This document shows positions 36,128 through 48,497 of a DNA stretch of 64,000 nucleotides, one piece after another (the first letter of the stretch is position 1; each line of letters begins with the position of its first letter). The DNA is from Cinnamomum chago (taxonomy: Eukaryota; Streptophyta; Magnoliopsida; Laurales; Lauraceae). Location of the stretch: contig CP142453.1 in NCBI GenBank assembly GCA_038049695.1, forward strand, positions 19,782,001-19,846,000, written 5' to 3'. The notes under the pieces were generated by a model. It made no database searches. It was not told where the DNA came from and saw only the letters and a list, made by a program, of their open reading frames with translations. The position numbers and the translations under genes were made by a program.

Positions 36128-37384
36128 GCCAAATCTGAGTTTTTATTAAAAATCTGAATTTTTTTTTTGTTTTATTTTATTTTCATTAGATTCATATGGA
36201 TGCTCATATTTAGGTTGTATTAGTTGTTTAGTCATCTAATTTGCATTAGTAGTGTTCTTTGCAATTAGTATTAGTTAGTATTGCACCTTGCTAATTTTTC
36301 AGACTTTTCTGATTTTTTTTATTAATTGAATTTTCGGAATAATTAATAAAAACCAAAAAAAAAAAAAAAATTTGAAGGATTTCTTTTAATTCCGAATTTC
36401 AGTAAATAAAAACAAAAAAAAAAGTTATTTTAGATTGGTTTAACTAGTGTCCTGATTAGATTAGGATTGGTAAGATAAAGTTTAAAATCTTTAGGATTAG
36501 TTGTTTTGATTAATATGCAAACTTTTGAATTTTGAAATTAGGATATGATAGAATTTGATATGGTTTCTTAACTTAGGAATTACTAACAAGAGTTTTTTTT
36601 TCTATAGGTTACCTTGCTAAGAGGAGAGTTGCACAAAAATAGGAAACTACGTGGATTTGCTCTGAGCAAACAAGTTGCTCTCAGAATTGCAAAATCTGCC
36701 AAAAGAGGTTAAGCTTACACAATTTAAGGATTCGCGTGGGCCCACTGTAAGAGTTTAGAAACTGTACCCCACGAACCTTTTACTTGCAAGTGGGGCTTGG
36801 GTGATTTAAATTTTTTCAAAAGTGTGAATGCGTGATTGACACACCATTTAATTGGATACACACTTAGTTAAGGGCAATCCACCCCAAAAAGATAAGGTCT
36901 GGATTTCATTACCAGATCCTTGCCCAATTAGGCTTAACCACCTCTCACATAGTAACCTAAATATTAATTAAAATCTAGTAGAAACGAGACCATAGGACTC
37001 GAGCTCATTAGGACGAAGACCACAAAAGGTTGCACCAATTGCTCTCTTTGGTTAAGTCGATGTCTAGGTAAGTCCTGTCCCTACCAAAAAGGGTGGCAGT
37101 CTCTGTTCAAGGAGTTTGGTTCTTAAGCGGGACCCTTGCCAAGTGCATTGTGACCCCACCACTCATCCTGGGGACTTACCTGGTCGATTTGACTTCATAA
37201 GACCGGATTGGAGGCCTTAGTGCACTCTTCAAACCAGTTAGGAGCTGTCTAGTGAGTTAGGTTAATCCTAAGATAATTTCTTGTGCTCAATCTTTGTGCT
37301 TGACTGCTTGTGCATCATCTAGTAAGACCATTAGGACCCCGCATATAGATTAGGCTTGCATTTCTTTAAAGTTGAACCCGATGC
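36128..37384 (+). other. Athila untranslated leader
   Basis: 1.26 kb of non-coding sequence between the primer site and gag, as is usual for Athila. Several A-runs occur; nothing else was seen. Confidence 0.7.
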
Positions 37385-39196
37385 ATGCGCTCTAGACCTG
37401 AGAGAGAGAAACTGTGGGTACGCAAGAGTAAAAGGTTAGTCAGGATAGAGCCCGAATTAGCCTTAACCGTTGTCGGAAAGTCTTCCATTTTTGAAGAAAT
37501 TGTTAGGATGGCTGATCAAGTGGACCCACCCATGACTTTGAAGGACTACATGTACCCCACCAGGACAACTCAACCGTCTTGCATCATCCTGCCTCAGACC
37601 AATGCTACATTTGAACTGAAATCTGGCATGATCCAGATGCTCCCAGTATTCCATGGGCTAGACCATGAAAATCCATATCAACATGTTAGGGAATTTGAGG
37701 ACATCTGTGGGACCATGAGAATCAATCACATGACTGAGGAGGCCCTTAAACTTAGATTATTTCCTTTCTCCCTAAAAGAAAAGGCTAAAGCTTGGCTTTA
37801 TGCCTTACAGGCCGGGTCCATCACTACATGGGCCAAGCTAGTCGAAGAATTTTACAAAAAATTCTACTCCAAGCAGAAAACAGTTTCGATTAGGCAGGCC
37901 ATCAATGGATTCCATCAAATGGAAGGGGAGACACTTTATAGTTTTTTGGAACGGTTCAAGGACCTCTTAATCCAGTGTCCCCACCATGGATTTGAAAAAA
38001 TTCGATTGGTCCAGATCGTGTATGAGGGTTTGGATTACCCTACTAAGCAAATGGTGGAATCTTTCTGTGGTGGGAAGTTTACACAGAAGACAGTGGATGA
38101 AGCATGGACATTTTTGGAAGAAACCGCTGAAAACACATTACTGTGGGCCCCTATCGAGAGGGAGCCCATCAAACCCACCATTCCTGAAAAAGGGGGGATG
38201 TTTAAGGTTGAACCCAAAATTGAGGCAGAAGTCAAATTGGCCACACTGGTGAGGAGAATAGAGGCCTTAGAACTGAACCAAAAGCCCACTCCAAACACTT
38301 TGGAGTCATTGAAATATAACCAGGCCATAAATGGAGGGACTAACCGAACAACTTTGGGTCAGATTGAGTCTATTGAGGAGGTGAATGTGCTTTATCAAAA
38401 CACTCGTTTTGATAATCGTCAAAGGTATGACCCTTACTCCAACACATACAATCCAGGATGGAGGGATAATCCGAATTTTTCTTGGACCAAGGGTCCAACT
38501 CAAGGTGACCCATCACAATCCCATCAACTTCAGTCCAATGCCCCACCCGGTTTCCAAAAGCCCAATTTCACCCCCAATCCGTAAAATCAACGAATAGGTT
38601 CTCTTGAGGAAACCATGAAACTGTTAGCTCAGAATACCCTCCAGTTCCAGCAAAGCACTGTTCAAAGCTTAAATGCTAACACACAATCAATTGCAAAACT
38701 GGAATATCAGATGGGCCAATTGGCCAACTCCATCAATGCCAGAGAGAAGGGAACCTTTCCTAGTCAACCCGAACCTAATCCCAAGGGCCAAGTCATTCAT
38801 GATCCTAAAGGAAAAAGCCTGGAACAAGTCCAATCCATCATCACTCTTAGGTCGGGTACACAGGTTGATAACAAGGTGAAACTACCTAAGGAAACTGAGG
38901 AACTAAGTGCGAATGCTGAACCCATATTAGAACTAGAGAACTCAGTCAATGCTAAACCATCACCTAGTGAGCCCACTCCTAAGACCTATATTCCCAAGGC
39001 ACCATATCCACAGAGGCTAGGCCCAACAAAATCAACTGTTCAATTGGATAAAATGCTAGAAGTATTCAAACAAGTCAGGATTAACATCCCACTTTTAGAT
39101 GCAATCCAACAAATTCCTGCCTATGCCAAGTTCATGAAGGAGCTTTGCACCTTCAAAAGGACAACTAATGTGCCCAAGAAGGCTTTTCTAGCTTAA
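37385..39196 (+). pseudogene. Athila gag (interrupted by a stop)
   Basis: The 399-codon frame from ATG 37385 holds the capsid domain, with LPVFHGLDHENPYQHVREFE and FPFSLKEKAKAWLYALQAGS. A TAA at 38582 interrupts it. The same frame continues at 38615-39196 with the Gln-rich coiled segment, ITLRSGTQVD, and the region leading to protease, and ends at a TAA (39194). Matching frames on both sides show this is one gene broken by nonsense changes rather than two genes. Confidence 0.88.
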
Positions 39197-40029
39197 CAAG
39201 CTAGCTCAATCATTTCCTGTCCAACCCCGATCAAATATAAGGACCCAGGGTGTCCTACCATTTCTTGCCAGATAGGGGACCATCACATAGAGAAAGCTTT
39301 GCTAGACTTAGGTGTAAGTGTGAACCTTCTTCTGTACTCTGTTTATGAAGAATTAGGTTTGGGGGAGTTGAAAAAGACCCATGTGACCTTGCAATTGGCT
39401 GATGCATCAATTCGATACCCCAAGGGGGTAGTTGAAGACGTTCTTATCAAAGTCGGAGACTTTGTATTTCCTGTTGATTTTGTTGTCTTGGATACCAAAC
39501 ACACATCTGGGGTTGAACCCAAAATTCCAGTAATTTTGGGAAGACCATTCCTAGCCACCTCTAATGCCTTGATCAATTGTAGGAATGGAGTGATGCAAAT
39601 CTCTTTTGGGACCATGACAGTTCAAGTAAACATTTTTAATGTCAGTAAGCAACCTCCTCATGAGGATGATGGGATTTTTGAAGTTAGTTACATTCATGAA
39701 TTGGTGGAAAATCACTTACCCCATTTGAAACTTGAAGATCCACTAGAGGCTTGTCTAGCCCACTTTGGAAGTGATTTTGATGTAGATGGACATATTGAGG
39801 AAGTCAATGCACTGTTAGACTCAACCCCATCCATGGATTGCTCAAGGTGGTAACCGAAGCATGAGATTCTGACTCCATCTGCTTCCCCACCTGTCCCATC
39901 AATTGTAGAGCCCCCTAACTTAGAACTCAAGCAGTTGCCAGATACCTTGAAATATGTGTTTTTAGGCCCGCTAGAAACCCTTCCAGTGATTATAGCTTCA
40001 GACTTGGACCCTGTCCAAGAGAAAAACTC
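39197..40029 (+). pseudogene. Athila aspartic protease (broken)
   Basis: ALLDLGVSVNLL is the active-site motif, with Val where Ala is usual. ILGRPFLAT is the second conserved segment. A TAA at 39851 and a single-base frameshift near 40030 separate it from the reverse transcriptase. Only the stretch 39299-39853 is fully open. Confidence 0.82.
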
Positions 40030-40878
40030 GTGAAAATTTTGGATACACACAAGGAAGCTATAGGGTGGTCCATTGCAGATATCAAAGGAATTAGCCCATC
40101 TGTGGTCCAGCATAGAATCCATTTGGAAGAAAATGCAAAAACTTCTCGTGAACCACAGAGGCGACTGAACCCTGCAATGAAAGAAGTGGTTAGGTCAGAA
40201 GTTTTAAAATTACTCGATGCAGGGGTTCTTTACCCCATATTTGATAGTGCATGGGTGAGCCCGGTTCAAGTGGTACCAAAGAAATCTGGAATAACAGTGG
40301 TTAAAAATGAGGGCAATGAATTGGTCCCCACTCGGATACAGACTGGATGGAGGGTATGCATTGATTATAGGAAGTTGAACTCAGTCACTCGAAAAGATCA
40401 TTTTCCCCTCCCATTCATGGATCAGATGCTCGAAAGGCTAGCCGGTCATGCTTATTATTGTTTTCTTGATGGTTATTCAGGTTACAATCAAATTCCAATT
40501 GCACCCGAGGACCAGGAAAAGACCACCTTCACCTGTCCGTTTGGCACTTTCGCTTACAGACGCATGCCCTTTGGGCTATGCAATGCACCGGCCACCTTTC
40601 AAAGGTGCATGTTGAGCATATTTTCTGACATGGTAGAAAGATTCATTGAGGTTTTCATGGATGATTTTTCGGTCTTTGACAACTCTTTTGAGGAGTGCTT
40701 ACATCATTTGTCCCTTGTGCTTAAAAGATGCAAAGAAAAGAATCTAGTCTTAAATTGGGAGAAATGTCATTTTATGGTAAAAAGGGGCATAGTTCTAGGA
40801 CATATTATTTCTGATGATGGAATTGAGGTAGACAAAGCAAAAATTGATTTGATCTCCAAATTGCCACCACCAAAATAA
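40030..40878 (+). pseudogene. Athila reverse transcriptase
   Basis: The 282 codons include GWRVCIDYRKLNSVT, CFLDGYSGYNQI, YRRMPFGLCNAPATFQRC and the catalytic FMDDFSVF (the YxDD box with Phe). The frame ends at a TAA at 40876 in the linker to RNase H, within the expected PPPK...[10 protein letters not shown] join, and reading resumes in the same frame at 40879. Confidence 0.9.
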
Positions 40879-41868
40879 GTTAAGCAGATTCGATCATTCT
40901 TGGGCCATACTGGTTTTTATCGCCGATTCATCAAGGATTTTAGTAAAATTGCTAAACCTTTGTGCCAATTGCTGACAAAAGAGGCCCCGTTTGAATTTGA
41001 TGAAAAGTGTCTAAAGGCCTTTGAGAGACTAAAAAAGGAATTAACTTCAGCCCCTATAATTCAGCCACCTGACTGGACCATTCCATTTGAGCTAATGTGT
41101 GATGCATCCGATACAGCTGTTGGAGTTGTTTTGGGTCAACGGGTTGGGAAGCTACCTCATGTGATTTACTATGCAAGTAGGACCCTCAATGATGCACAGT
41201 TAAATTACACAACCACTGAAAAAGAATTGCTTGCGGTGATTTTTGCCTTGGAGAAATTCCGGTCCTACTTGATAGGGTCCAAAGTCATCATCTACACAGA
41301 CCATGCAGCTTTGAGATACCTTCTGTCCAAAAAGGATGCAAAAGCCCGATTGATCCGATGGATCCTTCTACTACAAGAGTTTGATTTGGAAATAAGAGAT
41401 AAAAAAGGATGTGAGAATGTTGTAGCAGACCATCTTTCGAGGATACCTTTAGAGCCATCAAATGAGGTCCCACTGAATGAAAGTTTTCCTGATGAACAAT
41501 TGCTCAGTTGTTCTCAAATCCCATGGTTTGCAGACATAATCAATTACCTTGTTACAGGGGAGATGCCCACCCATTGGTCAAAACAGGATCGATCAAAATT
41601 TCTAGCTGCGGTCAAGTACTTTTTCTGGGATGACTCGTATCTTTTTAAGTACTGTCCGGACCAGATCATCAGGAGATGCATTCCTGATCATGACCATTAC
41701 TCGGTCATTTCCTTCTGTCATGATCATGCTTGTGGGGGCCACTTTAGTTCGAAAAAGACAGCTGCAAAAGTGTTGCAGTGTGGATTTTACTGGCCCACTA
41801 TCTTTAAAGATTGTCACACCTTCTGTTTGAACTGTGAGAGGTGTCAAAAGCTTGGCAAGCTCCATTGA
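40879..41868 (+). pseudogene. Athila RNase H and integrase zinc finger
   Basis: RNase H is marked by [15 protein letters not shown], the ASRTLNDAQ segment, [19 protein letters not shown] and [11 protein letters not shown]. The HHCC finger follows in [12 protein letters not shown] and [13 protein letters not shown] at 41866 separates it from the integrase core in the same frame. Confidence 0.88.
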
Positions 41869-42819
41869 AGGAACATGATGCCCTTGAATCCCATACTTGT
41901 GGTGGAAATTTTTGATGTGTGGGGAATTGACTTCATGGGACCATTTCCACATTCCTTTGGAAATCTTTACATTTTGCTGGCAGTAGACTATGTTTCCAAG
42001 TGGGTGGAAGCCATACCAACAAAGAAAAATGATCACTATGTGGTGATTAAGTTCGTGAGAGATCATATCTTTTCTCGCTTTGGTACCCCTAGAGCAGTCA
42101 TTAGTGACGGAGGCACTCACTTTTGCAACCGTCCCTTTGAGCACTTGTTGAAAAAATATTCTGTCACCCATAAGGTTGCTACACCTTATCACCCACAAAC
42201 AAGTGGCCAAGCGGAAATTTCAAATAGGCAAATTAAACAAATTCTAGAAAAGACGGTCAATCCCACTCGGAAAGACTGGTCTTTGCGATTGATCGACGCA
42301 CTGTGGGCCTATCGAACCGCTTACAAGACACCTATCGGGATGTCCCCATATAGGTTGGTCTATGGGAAGGCATGCCACTTACCTGTTGAATTGGAGCATA
42401 GAGCTTATTGGGCCATTAAGAAGTTTAATTTTGACTTACCCACTGCGGGCACTCTGCGCAAATTGCAACTCAATGAGTTGGAAGAACTTCGAAATGATGC
42501 CTATGAGAATGCCAAGATCTACAAGGAAAGAATGAAGTTGAACCATGATAAGTCCATTCTAAGAAAATCCTTTGAACCGGGTATGAAAGTCCTTTTGTAT
42601 AATTCCCGGTTACACTTGTTTCCAGGGAAGTTACGAACCCGGTGGACTGGTCCATTCATTGTCAGAACTATTTACTTTCATGGTGCTGTAGAAATTGAAA
42701 ATCCCAAAAATGGAGATGTTTTCAAAGTGAATGGTCAACGGTTGAAACCGTTTTTGGAACTGAAGGATAAGAACATTGAGGATATCCTTCTGGAAGACCC
42801 AATGTACCAGGACTAATCA
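41869..42819 (+). pseudogene. Athila integrase core
   Basis: The 313-codon frame from 41875 carries the catalytic residues in [20 protein letters not shown] and [11 protein letters not shown] (D, D, E). It ends naturally with a basic [11 protein letters not shown] segment and [10 protein letters not shown]. This is the best preserved part of the element. A chromodomain was not seen, as expected for Athila. Confidence 0.9.
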
Positions 42820-44296
42820 TTTTTGCTCACGTCGGGCTGACGACATTAAACTTAGCGCTGATTGGGAGGCAACCCAAATTTGGAAGGTAATTGAGCTGGT
42901 TGATCACATTCTTTTGAAATCACCCTACATGGTAAGATATTCCAATTTTCCTTATTGTTCATTTTCACATTATACATGCATTCATAACATTGAGGACAAT
43001 GTTGAATTTAGGTTTGGGGGTGTGAGTTAGAACATAACATGTGATCATTTGTTCAATTTTCATTCTACATTTTCTTTTTCGCTTTGCTTTGGTTTTTAGG
43101 AGACTAAAAAAAAAAAAAAAAAAAATTTTTTTGCTACTGTTAGGTTAGAGGGAAACTTTCAAGAGAATTTTTATTGGTTGAAGATATTTATTTTGGACAA
43201 AAGAAAACAATGGTTCACTATTTTATTTACGGAAAGAGTTTTTGGAAAAGTGCTGAGTTTTGATCCCTCACTTTTACACACAGTGTATACGTTTTCAAGG
43301 TTTTGAATGTGAAGCTATGATTTCCGTTTTTCTTTGATGATTGAAAAAAATGGAAAATCGACCCTTAGTGCATAGAGCTTCCTAGTTTGATGGGTGGATA
43401 CATGAAAATGGCTGCCTATTGTTGGGGGACCGCAAAAAAAAAAAAAAAAAGTGTTTAGTTAAAAGTCTTGAAAAGAATAAAAAATTGTGTGACTAGTTTG
43501 GGTTCGTAGCCTTTTTAACCCGAGCCAGTAAGTCCGTAGGGGTATTTACATACCTAGTGCCCTAAAATCATCTGGTTTGGGAGTCATTGGCCTAATGCTC
43601 GTTACATGGGTTAATTAGAAAGCTTAAGGGACCTAGGCATTGCACAGTCACATGTGTGTGTTAAAAAAAAAATTGCAAAAAAAAAAAAAAACAAAAAAAC
43701 AAAAAAAAAAAGCGTCCTTTGGAAAAAGCAGTAGTGCGAAAGCCGTCATTATCACCTTCAGTGGAAGACTGTTTTTCTTTGCTACATTTAGGCGGCCCTG
43801 GAAAAAAAAAAATTTGGAAATTATTGGTGGATCATTTGATGCTTTGTATGTATACATGCTTTTCACCGTGCACGATCAATTAGCATGATTTCGAGAATTT
43901 CTGACCAAAATATGAGATTGGTGAACCGAATTTAAGATTTTTCTTTGAAAATTTCGTGAACCGAGAATAGTCAGTGTCAATAGACTTACTCTTGGAAGAA
44001 GTTTCCCTAGATTTTGTTAAGCTTTAAATTCATATCTTTTGAAAAAAAAAAAAAAAAAAAAAAAAAAGAATTTTGTGGGTATATTCACTGCAAACCCTCA
44101 CGAGGCACAACTCGTCCACTAGGGGGAACCTAGGGGTTTAAGGGCTTGTTGCATAAGCTAAATGCAACCGAGAGCACCAGCGAAAGTGGTTTTGTTTTCA
44201 TATTTACTTTCTTTTTTTTAGATTATGTCAAAGAACTTCAAACCTTTTTGCTCGCAACTTTTGCTAAGGGACTAGCAAAATGCTGGTTCGGGGGTG
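42820..44296 (+). other. Athila 3' non-coding region
   Basis: 1.5 kb with many A-runs and no credible protein. It ends in a purine-rich GGTTCGGGGGTG just before the 3' LTR, the likely plus-strand primer. Confidence 0.7.
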
Positions 44297-46391
44297 TGTT
44301 GAGTTCATGAATTTGCACAATTACGCATCATATTGAGATGAATTAGAGATTTAATTTGGTGAATTGCATCATTATTCATCTAATTTCATCATTTCATGCA
44401 GTTTCACCTAGGAATCTAAATTTTCATACTTTTCATACATTTTCTGCATTAACTTAGACTGTTTTGCAAATTTTCTCCGAAGAGTCGCAATTGGAGTAGG
44501 ACTCTGTCTGGATGGGTCCCGCTTCAATATGGGCTCTTCACTATTTAATGTGTTAAATTAGAATGTGCAGAAAATGAGAATTGCAGACCTCTGTCACGGA
44601 GCCCACTTTCAAGCACATTGTCATCCTGGGCCCTGCATTGCTGAATTGAAGTAAATTGAAGAATTCACCATATGGGTCCACACACAAGCCATATGCAAAT
44701 AAATCAAAGGAGGGGTCCACTCATCATATCACTTGAAGAATCCTAATTACAGTAGAAGACTCCTCATAGGGCCCACTACTCAAACAGATGAAATGTCTCA
44801 CATGGAAGGGTCCACAGTGGTTGCAAATTTGAAATTATTAATGGATAATTCAAAGAGTATCATTCTGATTAGATCAAAAGAAGAAGAGTTTGAATCATCC
44901 ACATCTGATGTCCTTTCAAAAAAGAAAGTTGTGCAGAGATAGAATCCATTACAAATCAAATTCTAGAAGTTAAATCTCGTTTTTCTCAGGACAACTAATC
45001 TTCAAATGGCCATAACTTTCAATCCGACCGTCGGATCGATGAAATTTACCTACCGTTGGAAAGCTTATTCAGAGTAGATATCCGTGGAGTCCAAGAACGT
45101 GCAAATCGGAGTTATATTGACAAAGTTATGAGTCCGGAGATTTTCATGTTCATTTTTAGACGGGATTGCAAATTAAATCCACACCATTTGCCAAAGCTTT
45201 GCTACAAATTCAATTTCAGATTTGAACTTATCAAAGAGAGTGGGCCATAGCATGGGAAATTTCCAAGTGAAGAGAATTTAAGAGGAAGTCCTTGTTGGCT
45301 AGGGAATCTAACTAAGCAAGTCTTGTCCAAAAAGTTAACATCTCTCCAAAAGTTACTAAGAAACTCACCTTAACTTGGAAAGCAAGAAGAAGACTTACCA
45401 AATAAGGAAGATTCTTTTGCTAAAAAAGAGGATCTAGAGAGAAAGAATAGGGAGCTCATGCCCTATTTAAAGAAGACTTTGGATGTCAAAAAGGAAAAAC
45501 CCTTTTCTCCAAAAGAATTGTCTCACGTGGAACTCTCTCTCTCTCTCATATATTCCCTTCTTTATTTCTTCTTTTCCATTTTTTAGCTAGTTTCTTTTCT
45601 CTTTTATTCTTTTGGTAGCCTTGGGCCATGTCCAAGGATTTATTTTGAAGGAGAATCTTTGTGAAGGAGAAGTTGTAATTGCCATGAAGTATAAAATGAA
45701 AATCATATCTTTGGCAATGGAGGAGTAAAATCTTTTGGATTGGAGCACAAAGATGAAGCTAAGTAGATTTTTAATTTAATCTATGTTATTTTTCTATGAC
45801 CATTTTGTCTCTTTTAAATGCACGCTCTATTAGAATAATAGATCTGTCTTCATGCCTTAGGCAACCTCTGTTTTGATTTCTAATGAAAATAATTTGATGA
45901 TTTATACTTATTTTGATAGATTATGCTTAGAGTTGAGATCCTTTGATAGTTTATGCTTAATTTGATGAGTCATGCTTATGATTTTTCATTCTTTTATGAG
46001 GTGAAGGAGGTCTTGGGTTGTAAACTTATTCTTTTTAAAAATTGATTTTTGCGAAAGACAAATCCTCCGGATCCGAAACATTGATTTGTTTCTGATCTGA
46101 GTTATTTTGAGACAAATAGTAGAATAATTGCATGGATGGATTAATTATCTTGCTTAGTGGATTCTGGATGCTCTGATCTGTTTTATTTATTTGATTGGTT
46201 TGTGTTTTGAATTTTGTCTAGTTTTTCTTACATCTCAATTATTTATTAATCCTTAATTTAAAAAAATAAATAAAATAAATTCAGATTTTTAAATTTTAAC
46301 TTAGTAGTGCTCCTTGTGGGATCGACCTGTAATTGCCACTATCTCAACAAGATAACTGTGCACTTGCAGTAATTTTAATGGATTGATTTAA
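44297..46391 (+). repeat. Athila 3' LTR, end truncated
   Basis: 2095 bases, almost identical to the 5' LTR. It stops at GATTGATTTAA, and the next bases (GGCAATCC) code for copia polyprotein. Confidence 0.92.
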
Positions 46392-48067
46392 GGCAATCCA
46401 CTAGAGAGAGGAGACATGCTATTCCGGACGATTTTTTTGTATTTCTCCAAGAACATGAGGAAGAAATTGGAATGGTGGAAAATGATCAAATCAACTTCCA
46501 TCAAGCCATCCAAAGTTCTAACTCTCAAAAGTGGATTGATGCCATGAATAAGGAATATAAGTCTATGCAAGACAATAAGGTTTGAGAACTTGTTCCATTA
46601 CCAGAAAGTGCAAAGCCCATTGGTTGCAAATGGATTTTTAAAACCAAAAGGGATTCAAATGGTAATGTGGAGAGGTATAGGGCTTGTCTTGTAGCTAAAG
46701 ACTTTACCCAGAAGGAAAGGATTGACTTTAAAGAGACTTTCTCTCCGGTTTCATCGAAATACTCTTTTAGGACAATCATGGCACTAGTTGCACATTTTGA
46801 TCTTGAGCTTTGTCAAATAGATGTGAAAACAACATTTCTCAATGGTGACATTGACGAAACAATTTATATGGTGCAGCCAGAAAACTTTGAGTCCAGAGAC
46901 CCAAAGAATATGGTCTGTAAATTGACATAGTCCATCTATGAACTCAAGCAAGCTTCTCGTCAGTGGTATCACAATTTTCATCAAGTGATTATCTCGTTTG
47001 GTTTTGAGACAAACGCTGTTGATAATTGTGTGTATCACAAATTCAGTGGGAGTAAGCACATATTTCTGGTTTTGTATGTCGATGACATATTGCTTGCCAC
47101 AAATGATATAAGCATGTTGCATGAAACCAAGAGATTTTTATCAAAGAATTTTGAGATGAAAGATCTTGGTGACGCCTCTTTTGTATTAGGGATCCTAATA
47201 CAACGAGATCGCTCTCGGGGTATTCTTGGATTATCACAAAGAAGCTATATTGATAAAGTGCTAAAAATGTTTGGCATGCAGGACAGCAAACCAAGTGACA
47301 CCCCTGTCTCTAAGGGAGACAAGTTCAGTTTAAATCAATGCCCTAAAACTAACCTTGAAGTTAAGGAAATGCAGAAGATTCCTAATGCATCGGCTGTAGG
47401 GAGTCTAATGTATGATATGGTGTGTACGCGTCCAGATATTGCATACATTGTCAGTATGTTAGGCAGATATTTAAGTAATCCAGGGATGGATAATTGGAAA
47501 GCAGTCAAGCGGATTATGAGGTATTTACAGAGAACAAAAGATCATATGCTCACATATAGAAGATCGGATCAGTTGGAGATCGTAGGGTATTCCAACTCCG
47601 ATTATGCTGAATGCCAAGACAGTATGAAATCCACATCAGGCTACATATACCTGTTAGCAGGTGGAGTTATTTCTTGGAGGAGTGCCAAACAGACACTCGT
47701 AACTGATTCCACCATGGCAGTAGAGTTTGTAGCATGCTATGAGGCATCCAACCATGGAATACGGCTGCAAAATTTTGTCACTGGGCTGCGAGTTCTAGAG
47801 GGTATTGAAAGACCACTCAAACTATATTGTGACAATAAATCAGCAGTGCTATATTCAAACAACAACAAGAGCTCAATTAGGTTAAAGCATATTGCCATTA
47901 AGTTCGTAATTGTGAAGGAGATAATACAGGATGGACAGATATCCATAGAGCACATTGGGACAAACTCCATGATAGCAGATCCGCTTACAAAGGGATTACC
48001 ACCCAAGGTCTTTCATGAGCACACTGCTCATATGGGTGTTATTTTGTTTGAGGATATCACATTCTAG
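46392..48067 (+). pseudogene. copia reverse transcriptase and RNase H (broken)
   Basis: Reading resumes with QSTRERRHAIPDDFF. The reverse transcriptase carries PIGCKWIFKTKRDSNG, QIDVKTTFLNG, SIYELKQASRQW and the catalytic FLVLYVDDILL. RNase H follows, with GYSNSDYAECQDSMKSTSGY and KLYCDNKSAV. Stops at about 46582 (TGA) and 46928 (TAG) break an otherwise continuous frame; the last 360 codons (46985-48067) are open and end at a normal position. Confidence 0.9.
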
Positions 48068-48497
48068 TGGGAGTTTGCATGATTTTATATATTATTGCTT
48101 TATGTTTGATTTTGAACACACTTATGCATTTATGTATTTGGATATTATTCTGATCAGAAATACAGTATTCGGTTCATTTCACTCTGTTACATTGTGTTAA
48201 ATATTGATCTCCCGAAGGAATACAGTAGGGCCAGTTGGAATTAGACATGTATAGATCACATTGCATGTACTTTCCATGCTATGCATCCATGATTGATCTA
48301 TGTCATTTAGCTATATTGGTATACGTGACCATTGATGGGTTTAGTCATGTTAAATGTGACGAAGACCGCTTTGATCCTATACTGGCATAATCAATAGACG
48401 AGATTGTTCGAATATATCCTAAATTATGATAGCAAACTTTTGGAGCTCATATAGTCATACACATTTGTTAAGTTACACATATGGCCTAGTGGGAGAT
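48068..48497 (+). other. copia 3' non-coding region and polypurine tract
   Basis: No coding sequence was seen. CCTAGTGGGAGA lies just before the 3' LTR and is the likely plus-strand primer. Confidence 0.7.

Larger units (their letters stand above)
34001..46391 (+). mobile_element. Athila-type Ty3/gypsy retrotransposon
   Basis: The element is 12.4 kb, with LTRs at 34001-36103 and 44297-46391. A primer-binding site complementary to tRNA-Asp lies at 36110-36127. The gag, protease, reverse transcriptase, RNase H and integrase order and sequence style are Athila-like. The last nine or so bases of the 3' LTR (TTCACATCA in the 5' copy) are missing, where copia sequence resumes. The LTRs differ at about eleven positions over 2.1 kb. 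The coding region has several stops and one frameshift. No env-like gene was recognised at 42,820-44,296. Confidence 0.92.

Noticed and set aside
43640..43888. An env-like gene in Athila
   Set aside because: The frame is mostly Lys from A-runs and has no signal peptide or transmembrane pattern.
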